A stretch of DNA of 64,000 bases. It comes from Castor canadensis. Its lineage: Eukaryota; Chordata; Mammalia; Rodentia; Castoridae. How positions within the stretch are numbered: position 1 is the stretch's first letter; each line of letters starts with the position of its first letter. Shown here piece after piece: positions 47,541 to 60,954 of this stretch. A program made the position numbers and the translations under genes. A model generated the notes under the pieces. That model made no database searches and was not told the DNA's origin. It saw only the letters and a program-made list of their open reading frames with translations. The stretch covers positions 439,001 to 503,000 of the forward strand of contig NC_133400.1 of assembly GCF_047511655.1 (NCBI RefSeq). Direction: 5' to 3'.

Positions 47541-49009
47541 TATTTTTTTCCCAATTTCAGCTTCTTTATGGCCCATCTTTGAAAAATGTTGTTTTAATTA
47601 AGGTTTCATTTTGGCACACGATCATAATCCTAGCACTTGAGATGCTGAGGCAGGAGGATTGTGAGTTCAAGTTCATCTTAGGCTACATTACGAGAATTGG
47701 TGAGATGTCCCTCCTTAATGTTAAGTTGTGGGATTAAGGGGTTTTCATTATGCATGAAGACTTGTTTGTGAGAAACCCCAGTGAGCCCTGCTACAAGGAC
47801 AGTTTGCATTTGTTGCAGGAGAGCTGCTCTCCACCAAGGAGAGGAGGAGAGTTTGAAGTGCGAAGACAGTTTCGTGCTGGCTGACATTTGTATACTGCTT
47901 AGTTGCTTATACAAGAAGGATGTCCAGATTGCTTTTTGGGGCAATTGGTGTGAGACATCCATGCTCTCTGGGTGCTAACTCAGGCGGCTGGGGGAGAATG
48001 TGTGGTATAGAAACTGTAGGATGGTTAACAGTCTTTCTTTAAAGTAGGATGCTTTATATAGATTTGAGGAATTTTGAAAGGAAAATGAACTTCAGCAGTT
48101 TCCTTTTCTTGATCTTTCAGTTTTTGTCTGTCTTTCCTTTTCATTGGTGCACTCATGATGTATGTTAGGGTGACTGTTCGTATATTCCTGGTTCTCAGAC
48201 CCTGGCTGTAACAGTGGGTCATCAAGACCACAGAGAGTGTTTCTCTGCTGTGCTGGCTAGCCTGGAAGGGCCTGCTTGTGCCTCTACTTCCCAAGTCCAG
48301 TCCAGGCAGGCTTAGCCACATTGGCTGTACCCTGGCCTTTGTGTATTAAAAGGAGACTCTGCTTGAACTATTCTTGAAAAAACAAAAGCACAAAATTTGT
48401 TTATTAAGCTCTCCTCACATTAGGTTGTTTTTTCCTTTTTTGTTTATCTCATTTTTTTGGGGGGGTGGGTTCTCTCAAAGTAATAAGTAATAAGTAAAGG
48501 ATAACATACCAAGAAATAAATATTAGGTCTAATTTTAAAATTTGTCAGTCCTATTTACTGTTTCCAGAGCTGTCTTACTGTGACCTGTTTTCCCACAAAG
48601 CCCGGTCATATCCAGAGATGTCCATTATCATTGCTCGGAAAATTTGAAAATTTGAAGAGATGAACAGAGAATGATGACTTGGTTAAATAGTCCCAAACTT
48701 TCTTCAAGGCTCTGACATCTAGCAAGGTCACATTTCAAGTGTGTTGAAGAAGAAAGATAATGGCTTTGGCACAGCATCCTTGCTCTTCATTCTCCTTCTC
48801 CAGAAAGGTCTAGTCATGTGTCATGCTCATATCTAAGCACTTTATACCAGACATGTAGTTCAGTGAAGAGGCATCTTTAGGTGTAGCAGGAAGAGGCTAG
48901 TTAAGAAAGGTGATGTCAGATACTAGAACTGTAGGGCCCCCTTCAACTATTCTTTATAGATTTGGGGGCTGTCACCTTGATCTGTAGTCATAAAGTTTTT
49001 CTCCCTTTT

Positions 49010-49760
49010 AAAATATTTATTGTGAAATGTTTATTGTGGTACATAAAAATTACCATTTTAAGAACTTTTTTTGTCTTTTTTTTGGGTGGTGTTGGGGATT
49101 GAACCCAAGGCCTTGTGCATGCTAGGGAAGCTCTCTACCACTAAACTATACCCAGCCCTTTGACCAGTTGGTTTTTTGTTTTTTTTTTTTTTTAAATTTG
49201 GTGGTGGCATTTGAAATAGGGTCTTGCTATGTAGTCCACATTGGCCCCAAATTCACAATTCTGCCTTTTGGCCTCCCAAGTGCTGGGATTACAGGTGTGC
49301 TTGACAATGCTTAAATGAATTTTTTTTTTCTGAGACAGTCTTGATGTTTAGCCTAGGACCTTGAACTCGAGATCCTCTTGCTTCACCTTTCAAGTGCCAG
49401 GCAGACATCACCATACCTGGCTCCTTTTACCAGTTTATAAATGCTGAGCTCAGTGGCATTAAGTACATGATTCTGTGACCATTAACACTATCTATTTCCA
49501 GAGCCTTTTAGCCACACAGAAACCCTGTAGCCATTAAACTGCAGTTCCCCACTTTTGACTCCCCAACCCCAGTGACCACTGTTTTACTTCTTGTCTCTGA
49601 AGTTTATACTCTAGGTACCTCATATAAGAATCATACCATGTTCTTTTCATCTGGCTGGTTTCACCTGTCATAATGTTTTCAAGTTTCATCTGTGTTAGAG
49701 TATGTGTTAGTGTCCCCCACTTAACCATGTGATTAAGCTTGAAGCATTTATGAGATATTC
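49010..49760 (-). mobile_element. Old L1-type fragment, antisense, split by SINEs
   Basis: The segment around 49440-49700 contains the pattern of old L1M elements read in reverse ('ccattaacactatctatttcc', 'cataatgttttcaagtttca'), and 49010-49070 looks like its continuation before the SINE block at 49080-49425. Confidence 0.5.
49080..49425 (-). repeat. ID and B1 elements inside old L1
   Basis: ID (49080-49160), B1 (49185-49300) and B1 (49322-49420), all minus strand. Confidence 0.75.
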
Positions 49761-50594
49761 TTATCAGATGTTTAATCCGAGTATGTATTAATGACCATAT
49801 ACAGTAGGAAAACTGATTGGGTCCTGGTTTGGAGGTAGAGAACAAAAACAACTTTAAAAAAGTGTTTGGGAACACTAGGGCACTTAAACTGGATATCAGA
49901 TGATATTTACAGGTTTTGTTAATTTGCTCAGGCATGATAATGATTTTGTGGTTATTTTAGGGTATTGTTCTGTTTTTAGGAAGTGTTTGCTGAAGCAAGG
50001 TGTGATGACAGCCACACTTAAGTGCATCAGCAAAACATAGAAATGAGGCACAGTGCAAATACTTGAGTTTAGGTGAAGGTTAGCTCATGTACATCATGTC
50101 AGTCTTTCACCTTCTCTGTGTTTGACATTTTAGTAATGAAGATATTGGGGAAATACTTTGATGCTTTTATTCTTTATCTCTGAGATGTAAATTTAGCAAG
50201 TTAAGCTAATTTTGTCTTACGATTCCTAAGACCAAGGTGAGACCAGAGAGGGCTTTTCTCATGGTGTTGCCTAGACACTTTGCTTCATTTGTAGATGCTC
50301 ATGGGACAGGTTTCCACCCCGTCCCCTGTTCACCCCAACCTTAATGAGCTTTGTGCATTACAGCTTGTCACCAAATCTTGTGATCTTGTCTGTGTATGTC
50401 TGTAAACTGTTCTGTGTGTTTTGCATTTTGTGATATTGTAAGATGAGACTGCCAGAGTGATTCTGAAGTCAGAAGGATGTCTATCTTTTCTACACTTCAG
50501 CTCTGGATTTAAAAGAGCCAGATCACAGGGCAGCAAGGAGAGGATCTGTAGTTTGGGTCATTATAGGGAATACAGTGAGTTAAAAACATGGTAG

Positions 50595-51885
50595 AGGCCA
50601 GGGATGCAGCTCAGACCTAGAGTACTTGCCTAGCATGCGCAAGGCTCAGGGTTCAGTACCCAGTACCTGAAACAAATGAAAAGCAAAAAACCGTTTTGAG
50701 TGTATATGTTAAGTGGTTTACTTCTGATTTTATTACTGTTATTTTATTATTGGGTTCGTTTTTACTAAGTAAGGAATTTCACTATTAAAAATCTTGGAGT
50801 TTGGTGGGGATTATTTTGAGATCAAATGGGAAAACAAGTTTATCTTCTGAGGGCTCTTAAGACTACATGCTGATTTAGTAGATTCTATTGTGATGACTAA
50901 AATTTTATATTCTGTTATTTACAGAGTTTAATTTTCTTTTTCTTTTATCCTTGCACTTTTTTTGGGTTGTACTGGGATTTGAACTCAGGACCTCGCACTT
51001 GCTAGATATGTGTGCTACCACTTGAGCCACTCCCCCAGCCCTTTCTTGGGTTGGATGTTTTTGAGATAGTGAACCTCAATCCTCCTGATCTCTGCTTCCT
51101 GAGTAGCTAGGATTACAGGTGTGAACCACTGGCATCCAGTGCACTTTCTGTTTTGGAGAAGTCTTTGCTACTGATCCCCAGCCTTCCAGAACCTTGTAGG
51201 GGTGGATCTTTTGTGTGGAAGGGTATGTATATATGAGGTTGTTGACATAAGTGGTAGATGTGCACCATTCTGTACCTTGTTTTTCTTACTTTTTTCTTGG
51301 AATTTATTTTGTTAATATGGAGCTGCTTTTATCGTAACATGAGTGTGTTTGACAGCTTGGCTTAACTTGTCTGTGGCTGATGGACATTTACTTGTTTCCA
51401 CTGTTTTACTGTGACATGATAATGTCCTTTGCATATGCTTGTATAAGTGTAAGTTACATTCTTAGAATTGCTGGGGCAAGGGTTATAGGTATTTAAAATT
51501 CTGGTTTTGTCAGATTGCTTTCAGTCATGGTTGTATTGGCTCATACACTTACCAATAATCTGTGAAGACTTTTTTTTTTTTTTTTTTTGTGGGACTGAGG
51601 TTTGAACTCAGGGCTTCATGCTTGCAAAGCAGGCACACTGCTTGAGCCACACCTCAGCCCTTGGTCTGGTTATTTTGGAGATGGGGGTCTCCTGAACTAT
51701 TTGGGCTGGCCTGGAATTGTGGTTCTCTCAATCTCAGTCTCCCAAGTAGCTAGAATTACAGATGTGAGTCACTGGTGTCCAGCTTTGTGTTTTTTCTTTT
51801 TGGAGGGGGGGCTGTACTAGGATTTGAACTCAAGGCCTCAGGCTTGTTAGGTAGGTGCTGTACCACTTGAGCCACTCCTCCAGCC
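50595..51885. repeat. SINE cluster
   Basis: ID on plus (50595-50680), composite on minus (50955-51145), second-type SINE on minus (51570-51785) and ID on minus (51795-51885). Confidence 0.75.
51270..51560 (-). mobile_element. Possible old L1-like fragment
   Basis: Phrases such as 'gctgatggacatttacttg' and 'agaattgctggggcaaggg' resemble antisense L1 sequence in which a small truncated copy has decayed. Weak. Confidence 0.35.
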
Positions 51886-53177
51886 CATGATTTGTTTTTT
51901 AAGATTCTTTGTGTCTCTGTGTTCTACTTGTCTTGGAAGGTCATTTTTGACATCAAAGGATGACAATTAGTTTTCCTTCTTGAGGATGAAAGGCTTCTCA
52001 GAATGAGGGGCTGTTGTATGGTGGATGTTTGGACTTTGTAGAGGTTCTGTTTCTGTATAAAAAATGCTGACAAAGTTCTTGGTTGAAAAGTTGATGCTAT
52101 TAACACTTGTCATGAATTTAGCTTGCCACTATGCAGAGTAGCAGCTGACAAAGAATAGGTGAGCATAAACATTGTGTGTGGGATGATCCTCTTTTCTTGG
52201 TTTCATTCAACTTTAAAACCATTGTATGTGTTCTCACTAAAGGTGTTTGGGTCTGGAGAAAGGAGAAGGTGGCTCTTGGACAGTCCTCTCTGAAGTTAAT
52301 GGAATTTCCAGAAGTCCACATGGATTTGGGAGAGAAATAGGGAGCTTGAGAGAGGATGGCAGCCTTGTGCTTCTGTGAGGAGTGGGCCATGGCCAGCTCT
52401 AGCCTTTTCAGCTTGTGCACTGACTGGCAGATGGTCATGGGGGCAGTGGTGGGAACATGGTACTAGGGTCTCTTTCTGAAAGAAATCATCAGTGGTTGGC
52501 TTTTGGGGGAGGCTAATCACTATGGCTTATGGTCTCTGCATCTGTTACTGCTGGGTTAGGAAGCCTTGCTTGGCTGAGTCAGGAGGGCGTTGCAGCCTGG
52601 CCCTGCTGGTCAGAGGCAGGTGTGGTAGTTGGATCTGCCTGTCTGGTCCTGATGCCTTTCCTAGTATGGCCAGGTTTTGATTTGTATTTCCTCTTGTTGA
52701 CATATGAATTACATTGTTAAAAAGCATTCACTTTAACATTTTATAAATGACCTAGAATTAGAGGGTGCTCTGAGGTATTAACATTCTTCCAGTTAAGAGT
52801 TCTGATTCTGTCTGATGGGGAAGTATAACCATATTGTTGTTAAGGCTGTGACAAGAATTAGCTTTAGCATGTTGAAAATGGGGGACTTTTCAGTTTGATT
52901 CCATTTTTTGTGATGAGTTGATGCACCTGAGTTGAATTTTTAATGTGGCATTTTGATGTGAGAATGAAATTTTTTTCATTCCCATAATTTTTGTATTTTC
53001 ACCCTTTCCATCATTGTTTTACTCAGTTATGTTTATGTTCCTTACTCTTCAAACTTCTGTGGACCTTTCTTGCTCTATGTAGATATTAAAGCAGGCAAAA
53101 TTTTGATTTGTTTATAATTGTATCATTTATTGACTTGCTCTTGTGCTATTTCTCAGTTTAAAAGTGGGACTACTAAC

Positions 53178-53325
53178 ATTCTCCCCTCCCCTCCCCCCTC
53201 CCCTCCCCTCTCCTTCCCTCCCCTCTCCTTCCCTCCCCTCCCCTCCCCCCTCCCCTCCCCTTTCTGCACTGGGATTTGAACTCAGGGTCTCATGCTACCA
53301 CTTGAGACACTCTGCCAGAGCCTAA
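53178..53325. repeat. CCCCT-type simple repeat and ID fragment
   Basis: Imperfect CCCCT/CCCTT runs at 53178-53262, then an ID complement to 53325. Confidence 0.85.
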
Positions 53326-54704
53326 CAATCCCTTAATGCTAGTGTTTATCATAAAGTAATTTCAGACTTCTGATGTGAACATAATAAATGTTTAGAATTT
53401 AAGTAAAAATGACTGTTTTGTATGGGTGGTCAGTAAATAATTACTATTAATGTTAATTATATAGATGTTGCCTACTTAGTAACACTACAGATTTTGACAA
53501 AGAACTATATATCATTGTAATAGAGAATAATTTTTATGTAAAACTGGGTGCTTTATAGTTTCTGGTTGCTATAGAAACAGTGGAGTGTGTTAGCAACTGC
53601 TAATCGAGTGCTAGGTTACATAGCTTTTATAATGGAGCTTTCTGAGTTGGCAACAGCAGCACAGCTTGAGGGGGGTGGGGCACTGAGTCGTCCTCTTTTC
53701 TTATCCCAGTTTGATCACAAGAGCATTAGGACCTGGAGTTTTCTCTCTCCACCTTAAGTGCGTATGGGCTTCTGTCCTCTAGTTTGCTCATGGCTTTTCT
53801 GTTTACCTGTGAGTTAGTGTGTGTCTCCATTCCTAGTGACAGTCTAAGAACTCTTCAGCCTTTTTTTGGTTATCTCCTACAGAGTGCAGTCAGGAGGGTC
53901 TGTTGAAAAATTGCTCCTTGAATGACTGTTAAAATTTGTTCTGAACTGTGAGAGTGCCCACTGCCAACCATTTTAATTGAGGTCTTTATCTCACTGCACT
54001 AGCTGGGGTAGGAAGAGAGGTCAGGAATAGTCTTGCACACTGCCCAGGAGAGATGGGGGACAACTAGCTGACAAAACCAGTGAGCTCGTAATGTGAATTT
54101 ATGTTCGACGGTCGACATTAGATTTGGAGTTAGAGTTTTTCGAACTATGCTCAGTGAATTTTGGGCCATTGTGCATTGTTCTGAGATTAAAGTTGGTAGT
54201 ATATTTTAACCTATAAAGCAGCATTCTGTTGAATTTATTAAAAGATGTCTTGAAATATAGTAATTGTTTCAAGCTACAAGGTCAGTTATAAAGAAGTTGA
54301 TCTCAGCTTGGTTGGCATGATGGGTATCAGCAGTAGGTTATAAAGCATATGTCTTCCTTTGGACCAATTCCTGGGAGAATTGGTGCCCCCCCCTTTGGTT
54401 CTGTAACCCCTTGTCATTTGTGTGTGGAAAGTGTCAGCATGAGAGTGAATCACATGATGAATCACAGACATGATAGCTTGAAACAGCACACAATTGTGGT
54501 ATCATGTCTTCTGTGGGTTGGGAGCCTGAGTGCAGCCTGGCTGGTGCTCTGCTCAGGTCTGGCCAGGTGGCAATTTAGAGGTTTAAGTGGGTTAAGTGGA
54601 GAGTAGTCCACTCTTGACATTCTCTCAGGTTATTAACAGGACTGAAGACTCTGTTTTCTTGTTGTCTTTCTCTGATGGCTGCTCTTCCCCGCCATGCCTT
54701 CCCC

Positions 54705-55895
54705 CCCAAGTACTGGGGTTTGAACTCAGGGCCTACACCTTGAGGCACTCTTATAGGCACCTGCCTGAGGGCTGCCATTAGTGAACTTGCAGTATGGCAG
54801 CTCACTTCTAAGCCTGCTGCAGTGAGGGTCTTTTTTTTTTTTTTTTTTAATATGGAATGCTTCACAAATTTGTGTGTCATCCTTGTGCAGGGGCCACGCT
54901 AATCATCACTGTATTGTTCCAATTTTAGTATATGTGGGTCTGAAGCAAGCACTGCAGTGAGAGTCTTTTGTTCCTGCCAAGAATGAGTCTTAAATAATAT
55001 AATACAGATATGGGAGTGACATCACAGCAACCTTGCCACCTCCTGTAACCTAACTGTGGAAGACATGTTCCACTGCCTTTGCCATGTTCTGTTGGTCCTG
55101 TCACCCTGACTCAAGGGGAGGTGGTGAGACAAGGTGAAGGCACCAAGCAGTGGGGATTGCTGAGATCACCTTTCAGGATTCCCTGGCATGAGGTGCTCTT
55201 TAGAACTTTCTTTCCCAGATTCTGACGTGTCAGTCTTGGGCAAGCCTTTCTCTTTTTCTCCCTCTATTTGCACATGCTCTCGGGCCTACTGGGAAAGGTG
55301 GGAGAAGAACCGAGACTGATGGTCACAGGTTGGGTGGAAGGAGCTCCTGGACTGCCCTCTCTCTGCCTTTGTGATGTTCACCCCATGCTTCTGCACTGTT
55401 TGTGAAGGATGAGATGATGTGGTGGTCCGCAAATCTGGGGGAGGTCTAGCCCTGAGCCTCTTTTTCCTCCTCCATCCTGCAGACAGCAGATTGGCTCTCC
55501 CTGTGAATGAGGACAGGCTTGTCACTGTGATCTTTGCTGAAGCTTTTCGCATTTCTGACCTGGGTTACTTTTTTTTTTTGGAGACACAGTTATGTGCCCC
55601 AGTCTCCTGAGTGCTGGGGTTACAGGTGTGAACGCCACACCTCCTGAGCCTGGGTTCTGTTGAGCGGGTTGTGCCTTGACTTGTTCTCTTGAGGACGTTG
55701 GACAGCACTGGCCATTTGTCATGTTCTTCCTGAGCAGCTTCAGCAGCTAATCAAAGGAACTTGTGCCTTCTTTCCCTCCCTCCCTCCCTCTTTTTTTTTT
55801 TTTGGAGATGGGCTCTTACTGTGTAGCCCAGGTTGACCTCAAATTCTAGGTCCTCCTTGCCACTGCCTTCCCAGTGGTGAGATTACTACCTGTGA
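54705..55895 (-). repeat. ID and B1 fragments
   Basis: ID piece (54705-54790), B1 pieces (55570-55650 and 55790-55895). The U6 copy lies between the first two. Confidence 0.65.
54831..54952 (-). pseudogene. Retrotransposed U6 snRNA pseudogene
   Basis: Read on the minus strand, 54952-54847 follows U6 snRNA across its whole length (start GTGCTTGCTTC, then CATATACTAAAATTGGAAC, GATTAGC, GGCCCCTGC, CAAGGATGACAC, ending GCATTCCATATT) with several substitutions. It ends in a run of A on the minus strand rather than the T tract of an active gene. tgcagtgagRgtctttt flanks it at about 54818-54834 and 54953-54969 with one mismatch, so the copy was inserted by L1 machinery. No upstream snRNA promoter is expected. 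Confidence 0.88.
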
Positions 55896-57484
55896 CTTCT
55901 GCTTCCTCTTGGTCAGGCTGTCATCCTTGCCTCACAGCGCTCTTTGCCCTCTGGTAATAATTTACTGTTCTTTGTCATAACCTTCTTTTATTTAACTATT
56001 TTTTCCAATGTGTGATGCTCTGTATCCTCAAGTATGAAGCACCAGGGTCAGCACCCTCCTGATGGATGTCTGATAAAAGAGTGTCATTTTCCTGGTAAAT
56101 ATTTAAGTGCTTTGCACAGCATAGCCATTAACTGGACTTGAGAAAATGCGGTGTTATTGCGTTCATAACAGTAACCTGTCAGGAGTTTCCTTCCTGCCAT
56201 TGATGAGTTTATTGTATATGTCTGAGAGGTCCGTTTTTCCTTCCCTCTCCCCACTCCCCTTTCCTTTTTTCCTCCTTCCCTCCCTCCCTGAAATTAAAAG
56301 CAGTTTTATAAACCTGTAGCCCTCTCAAGGTTCACTTAGTAATATTTCAGCAGAGAAAGGTGGTTTGTGGGAAGTCTACTGAGCCAGATACCCCTGGTCT
56401 GGAGGCCTTGGCATGTGAAACACCTTCCTTCCTTTCCATGTTGCCTGTGTTCACTGTGGTGTTCTTCTTGCAAATGTGTCCAGGATCTCTTAATATTGCA
56501 TTGACTTTAGAGACACCAACCATAAGGGTACCCTCTGCTGAACTCATGCAGATCCACAAGTATAGGCCCTCCTTGTTTGGAGCATAGAGGTGCAAACTCA
56601 GTGTCCTTGATTGCTTCCTGTTCTTCTGTCTTTCTTTCATAGCTGTTGCTACTGTGTCCTAGGTTGGTTTATTTGGCAGCATCCACATCGGCTTCAGCCT
56701 TAGAAAAAGAATGAGAAATTGTCTTTGAATCCACAACCCCAAGATGTGCTGTCATATTACGTTTCTGTTCTGATCCCCAAGTGTTCTCAGGAGCATCTTT
56801 ACAAGCAGTACTTGAACAGTAGGACTGGAGGAGACTCAGATGGGCTTTGCCAGCTCGCCTGTCACAGAGTTTTGTTTTCAGCATGGGCAGTGCTTTATGC
56901 CTGGTGAGTGAGGAACACTACTAATTGTAATGAGGTGCTTCCTGGAGGAGAATGACTGTAGCTTACAAAAAACTGAGATAAAAGTAGCATTTGGCAAGAC
57001 ACCATTTCACTGGCTGACCTGGGCAGCAACATGGGTTACTGTGCACGTGGGGGACAAGAACTGATAATTACGTACATAAGACTTGAAATTCTCTGCTAGA
57101 GGAGTGTTTGTCTTTTTCCTCTTTTCTGTGAGGTTACGTGTGAATTGACGGTATCTGATTTGGGTAGTGAATTAAATGTACTTTTGACATCTACATGGTA
57201 CCTTGTTTGTGAAGCTTTACTTATTGTTTAATGCTTTTTTGTGAAGCTTTTTCTTAAGGCCTGTTTGGCTCTTCAGGACATGGTGAGTTCTTGCTGTCTT
57301 GTGAAACTCAGTTCATCTGTTTCAGACTTGAATTCCTTAGGAATGTGAGACCACTCCATGATACGAGACTTCAAGTTAGTTGGCTTTTAGGTTTTTCATT
57401 CAGCTGCTACTCAAAGGCTGTGATAAGGAAGTTGTTAGAACTTCCAGATAGTTTCTAGTTTGGAGGTTCAACAGCGCTTTTACA

Positions 57485-58505
57485 AGGTGGACGTGATGGT
57501 GTACACTTGTAATCCCAATACTCTGGAGGTTGAGGCAGGAGGATCTCAAGTTTGAGGCCAAGCTGGGCTATATAGTGAGTTTTATAGTGAATGTACTACA
57601 CAGCAAGACTCTTTCTAAAATGCATAAATAAATAACAAATAAATAATCTTTTTCTGTTTTTGTATTGCAAATGTAGAAGGGAGGGTATTGGTTTCTTTGT
57701 TTTCACGTGAATATTTTCTTTTTCTCCCTCCTGAACCTTACGGATTAACTGGTTTCCCCACCTACCTGTGTGGGTTTGGACAGAAACCATCCGTGGCTGC
57801 CTGTCCTTAGCTTGGTCACTTCATCCTCTCCTTACACTGACATGCATTTACCTTATACTTGCATAAATATGCTTTCCTGCTGTGTGCTTTCACTGTGTTT
57901 CACACAGTGCTCTCCTCTCAGCCTCTTTTCCGTTGGCAGAACTTGTAGATGGGATTGACTCTTAATTTATAAACTATGACCATGGGTGAATCAATTTTTT
58001 TTGGTAAATAAGAATTGATATTAGCTGGGTGTGGTGGGGGATATCTTTAATCACAGCTGCACAGGAGGCCTCCGTAGGAGGAACAAGGTCTAAAGCTAGC
58101 CCCTGGCAGAAAATGTAAGACCCTACCTAAAAAATAACAAAGCAGGAAAATGGCAGGGGGTGTGGCTGGAGTGATAGAGTGCCTGCCTACCAAGTATGAG
58201 ATGAGGCCCTGAGTACTACCCCTCCCCCCAAAAAAAAGTAAAAATGTGGCAGCATATAAATTGGGGGTAGTTATTCAGTGGAATAGTTGCAAATCATTCT
58301 TCATTTTACTTTGAGCTACTCAAAGGTGGAGGAAAAATGTAAATACTGGTTTAATAATCTTCCATCTGAAGAAAAAATTGAAAAATCTTTTCATTAAAAT
58401 TAGGTGTTATGAATACTTAATTTATTTTTTTTTGGTAGTACTGGGGTTTGAACTCAGGGTTTTTACACAAGCTGGTCTACTGCTTGAGATATACCTCCAA
58501 CCATG
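57485..58505. repeat. SINE cluster
   Basis: B1 (57485-57620, +), degenerate composite (58022-58240, +) and ID (58425-58505, -). Confidence 0.7.
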
Positions 58506-58949
58506 AATACTTAATTTAATTCTAGCTATTTGGTTTAACAGACTTTGGTATAGAAATATATTTTAATTTTTGCCATTCACCTTTCCCCTGTTAATGGCAC
58601 AGAATTCCTAAAACCCTTGAAGTCTTGAGTGATAGGAGTGCCTTTTGTTTTTCATAATGAGCTCCATTCGGATCCCAGGAGAGTTTAAGCTAATGGACTG
58701 AGCTGGTAACTAGAAAGACCAAGTGATGAGAGGCTTGGGACTTTCAGCCCCATCCACTGACTTCCAGGAGGGGAGGAGACTGGAGATGAGCCCAGGGAAA
58801 CTTGGCATGGAGATTTGCACACATCAAAGTGCTGGATGGGTGCCCACCTCCCTATTTCTTGCCTTGTGCATTTGACTGTTCCTGAGTTGTCTGTTTTATT
58901 TCTCATATCTGATCTTTTGAACATGGAGCCGAGGTTCAGTAACTGTCAC

Positions 58950-59400
58950 TGTTTTTGTCTAGATTTTAGCACCAATTTTGGTTCTTAGTTGGTTTCAGTT
59001 GATTGTTTCTTTTTTCTTCATATAGATTGTATTTTCTACATGTCTGGCAAGTTTTTATTGGATGCCACACATTGCTAATTTTACCTTGTTGGGTGATAAA
59101 TTTCTTGTTGAGATTGTTAGATGAGACATGGTTTACATCTCAGAAAAGTCACCATTTGGAGTACACGATGCAGTGGTTTCTAGCATTCTCATTGTGTTGT
59201 GCACTTATCACCACCATCTGATCACAGAACATCACCATCACGGTTCTCTTAAGAAGGAACCCAGTACTTGTGTGCAGTGACTTCCGCCCCATTGCCCTCA
59301 TTCTCTGAGCACTGGCATTCTACTCTCTCTATGGATTTGCCTATTACAGACATTCCACATAAATGTGAAGTAAGTCTCCAAGCTTTAGATAAATTAAAAA
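58950..59400 (-). mobile_element. Old L1-type fragment, antisense
   Basis: 'ttttattggatgccacacat', 'tgctaattttaccttgttgg' and 'ctctatggatttgcctatt' are familiar from antisense old mammalian L1 sequence. No boundaries or duplications could be set. Confidence 0.55.
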
Positions 59401-59829
59401 AGAGAATCATTACCATTTTAGAAAGTTGAATTGTCAGCAAAGGTAGGTTCTGCCAGCATCTCATTCTCCTGGCCCTTGTTGTGATCAGCGTCCTTACATT
59501 TAAAATGTGATTGGTGACCATGCTGCTTCTTTGCTTAGGTTACATTGGAAGTAAGAACCCTGTGCGTGCAAGAAATTCAGGAGAATTTGGTGGTAGAGTG
59601 CTTGAGGAGCGGGCATTCCCTCTGGTTTCTTGTGGCTTGTGGGTGGGAAGTGTGTTTGGGCAGTCACAGATATACTGTCTTGTCCCTTGCAAAGGTTTTG
59701 CAGACCCCTCCCTATTTGATTCCTGGTCATTTGTTGGTAGCTTTCTAGGATTTTATGTAAAACTGTAGAATTTTTCTCTAACCTGTGGGAGTCTGAAACT
59801 TTACCACTTTTGTTAGGGTTTGGACCTTT

Positions 59830-60900
59830 ACTTTTTTTTGTTGTTTTGTTGCAAATTAAAGTCAGGGCCTTGGCAAGCAATATACCACTTAAGGCATATC
59901 CCCAGTCTTTCTGCTTTTAGTTTGTTTTCCTATCTGAATTAAGGCCATCACGCCTGTGAGAAATACTCTCCCTATCCAAACTCAAAGGATGGACTCAGAG
60001 ACAGGTGGAGTACAGTGAAAATGAGACTTTAATGGGGACCTTGCAAGGTTGGATGCCAGTCTAAGCAGAGACCATGGAAGCTTAAGTATTCTGTTGTCTA
60101 GTGCACAAGTCCCTCCCCCCAGTTCTCATTGCCTGAGTACTGTGTAGTTTACATTCTTTTTGCTGAACATCACCTAATTCCTATTGGGTTATTTATTTAT
60201 TTATTTTGATGGTACTGGAGTTTGAACTCAAGGCTTCATGCTTGCTAGGGAGGCACTCTACCACTTAAACCACTCCACCAGTCCTCCTATTGGGTTATTT
60301 AAGATATGCCTCTTGGGACTGGTCAGATTTTAGGGGCAGGCTATATCTGCCTCTGTGGCGGGAAGGTCTCCATGTGATTTGTGCTTTCTGGCACGTAACC
60401 CATTCCCTCACTCTATATGGTGATTTACCCCACCCAGTTTAAGTTCCTTTATCAGTTGTCCGTACCCCAGCATCTGTAAGCTGATAAGCAAACAAGCAGC
60501 TACGGTCAAATGCTCTGTCTTGAAATGAAAATGGACCACCACTGACTTTATTTCTAACAATGCCTGTCCTGAAATTGGTGGCTCTAGAATTTGAACTTAA
60601 GCCTCATTCTTGCTAGGCAGGTGCTCTACCAATTGAGCTACTCCACCCAGCACTTTTTTGCTTTAGTTATTTTTCAGGTACGGTCTTGAGTTTTTGCCAG
60701 GGCAGGCCTGCACTACAATCCTCCTGCCAGTGGCCTCCCATGTAGTTGGGATGACAAGCATGTGCCACTACACCCAGCTGTTTTGGTTGAAATTGGGTCT
60801 CACTAACTTTTTGCTCAGACTGTCCTCAAACTGTAATCCTCTGGATCTCTGCTTCCCTAATAGCTGGTATTACAGATGTGAGTCATTTCATTCAACCTAA
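59830..60900 (-). repeat. Minus-strand SINEs
   Basis: ID piece (59830-59910), ID monomer with target duplication (60196-60285), ID (60570-60650) and two degenerate B1-type units (60655-60895). Confidence 0.68.
59945..60560 (-). mobile_element. LTR-like element, antisense, split by a SINE
   Basis: The block is non-SINE sequence with an LTR-like look; 'gagactttaatggggacctt' reads in reverse as an A/T-rich polyadenylation region. A SINE monomer lies inside at 60196-60285, with the duplication cctattgggttattt at 60180-60194 and 60286-60300. The LTR class and ends are not certain. Confidence 0.4.
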
Positions 60901-60954
60901 TTTTAGACCTTTATAAATCATAAGTTAATTTTTGTCAGTGGTGAAAAGTATGAG

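Noticed and set aside
47240..47737. 165-codon frame of Leu/Pro/Ala/Cys repeats, and its minus-strand partner
   Set aside because: Both are translations of the tetranucleotide repeat.
47781..47978. Possible ANKRD11 exon after 'tttgcatttgttgcag' near 47,820
   Set aside because: No good donor follows within a plausible exon length and the frame has no recognised homology.
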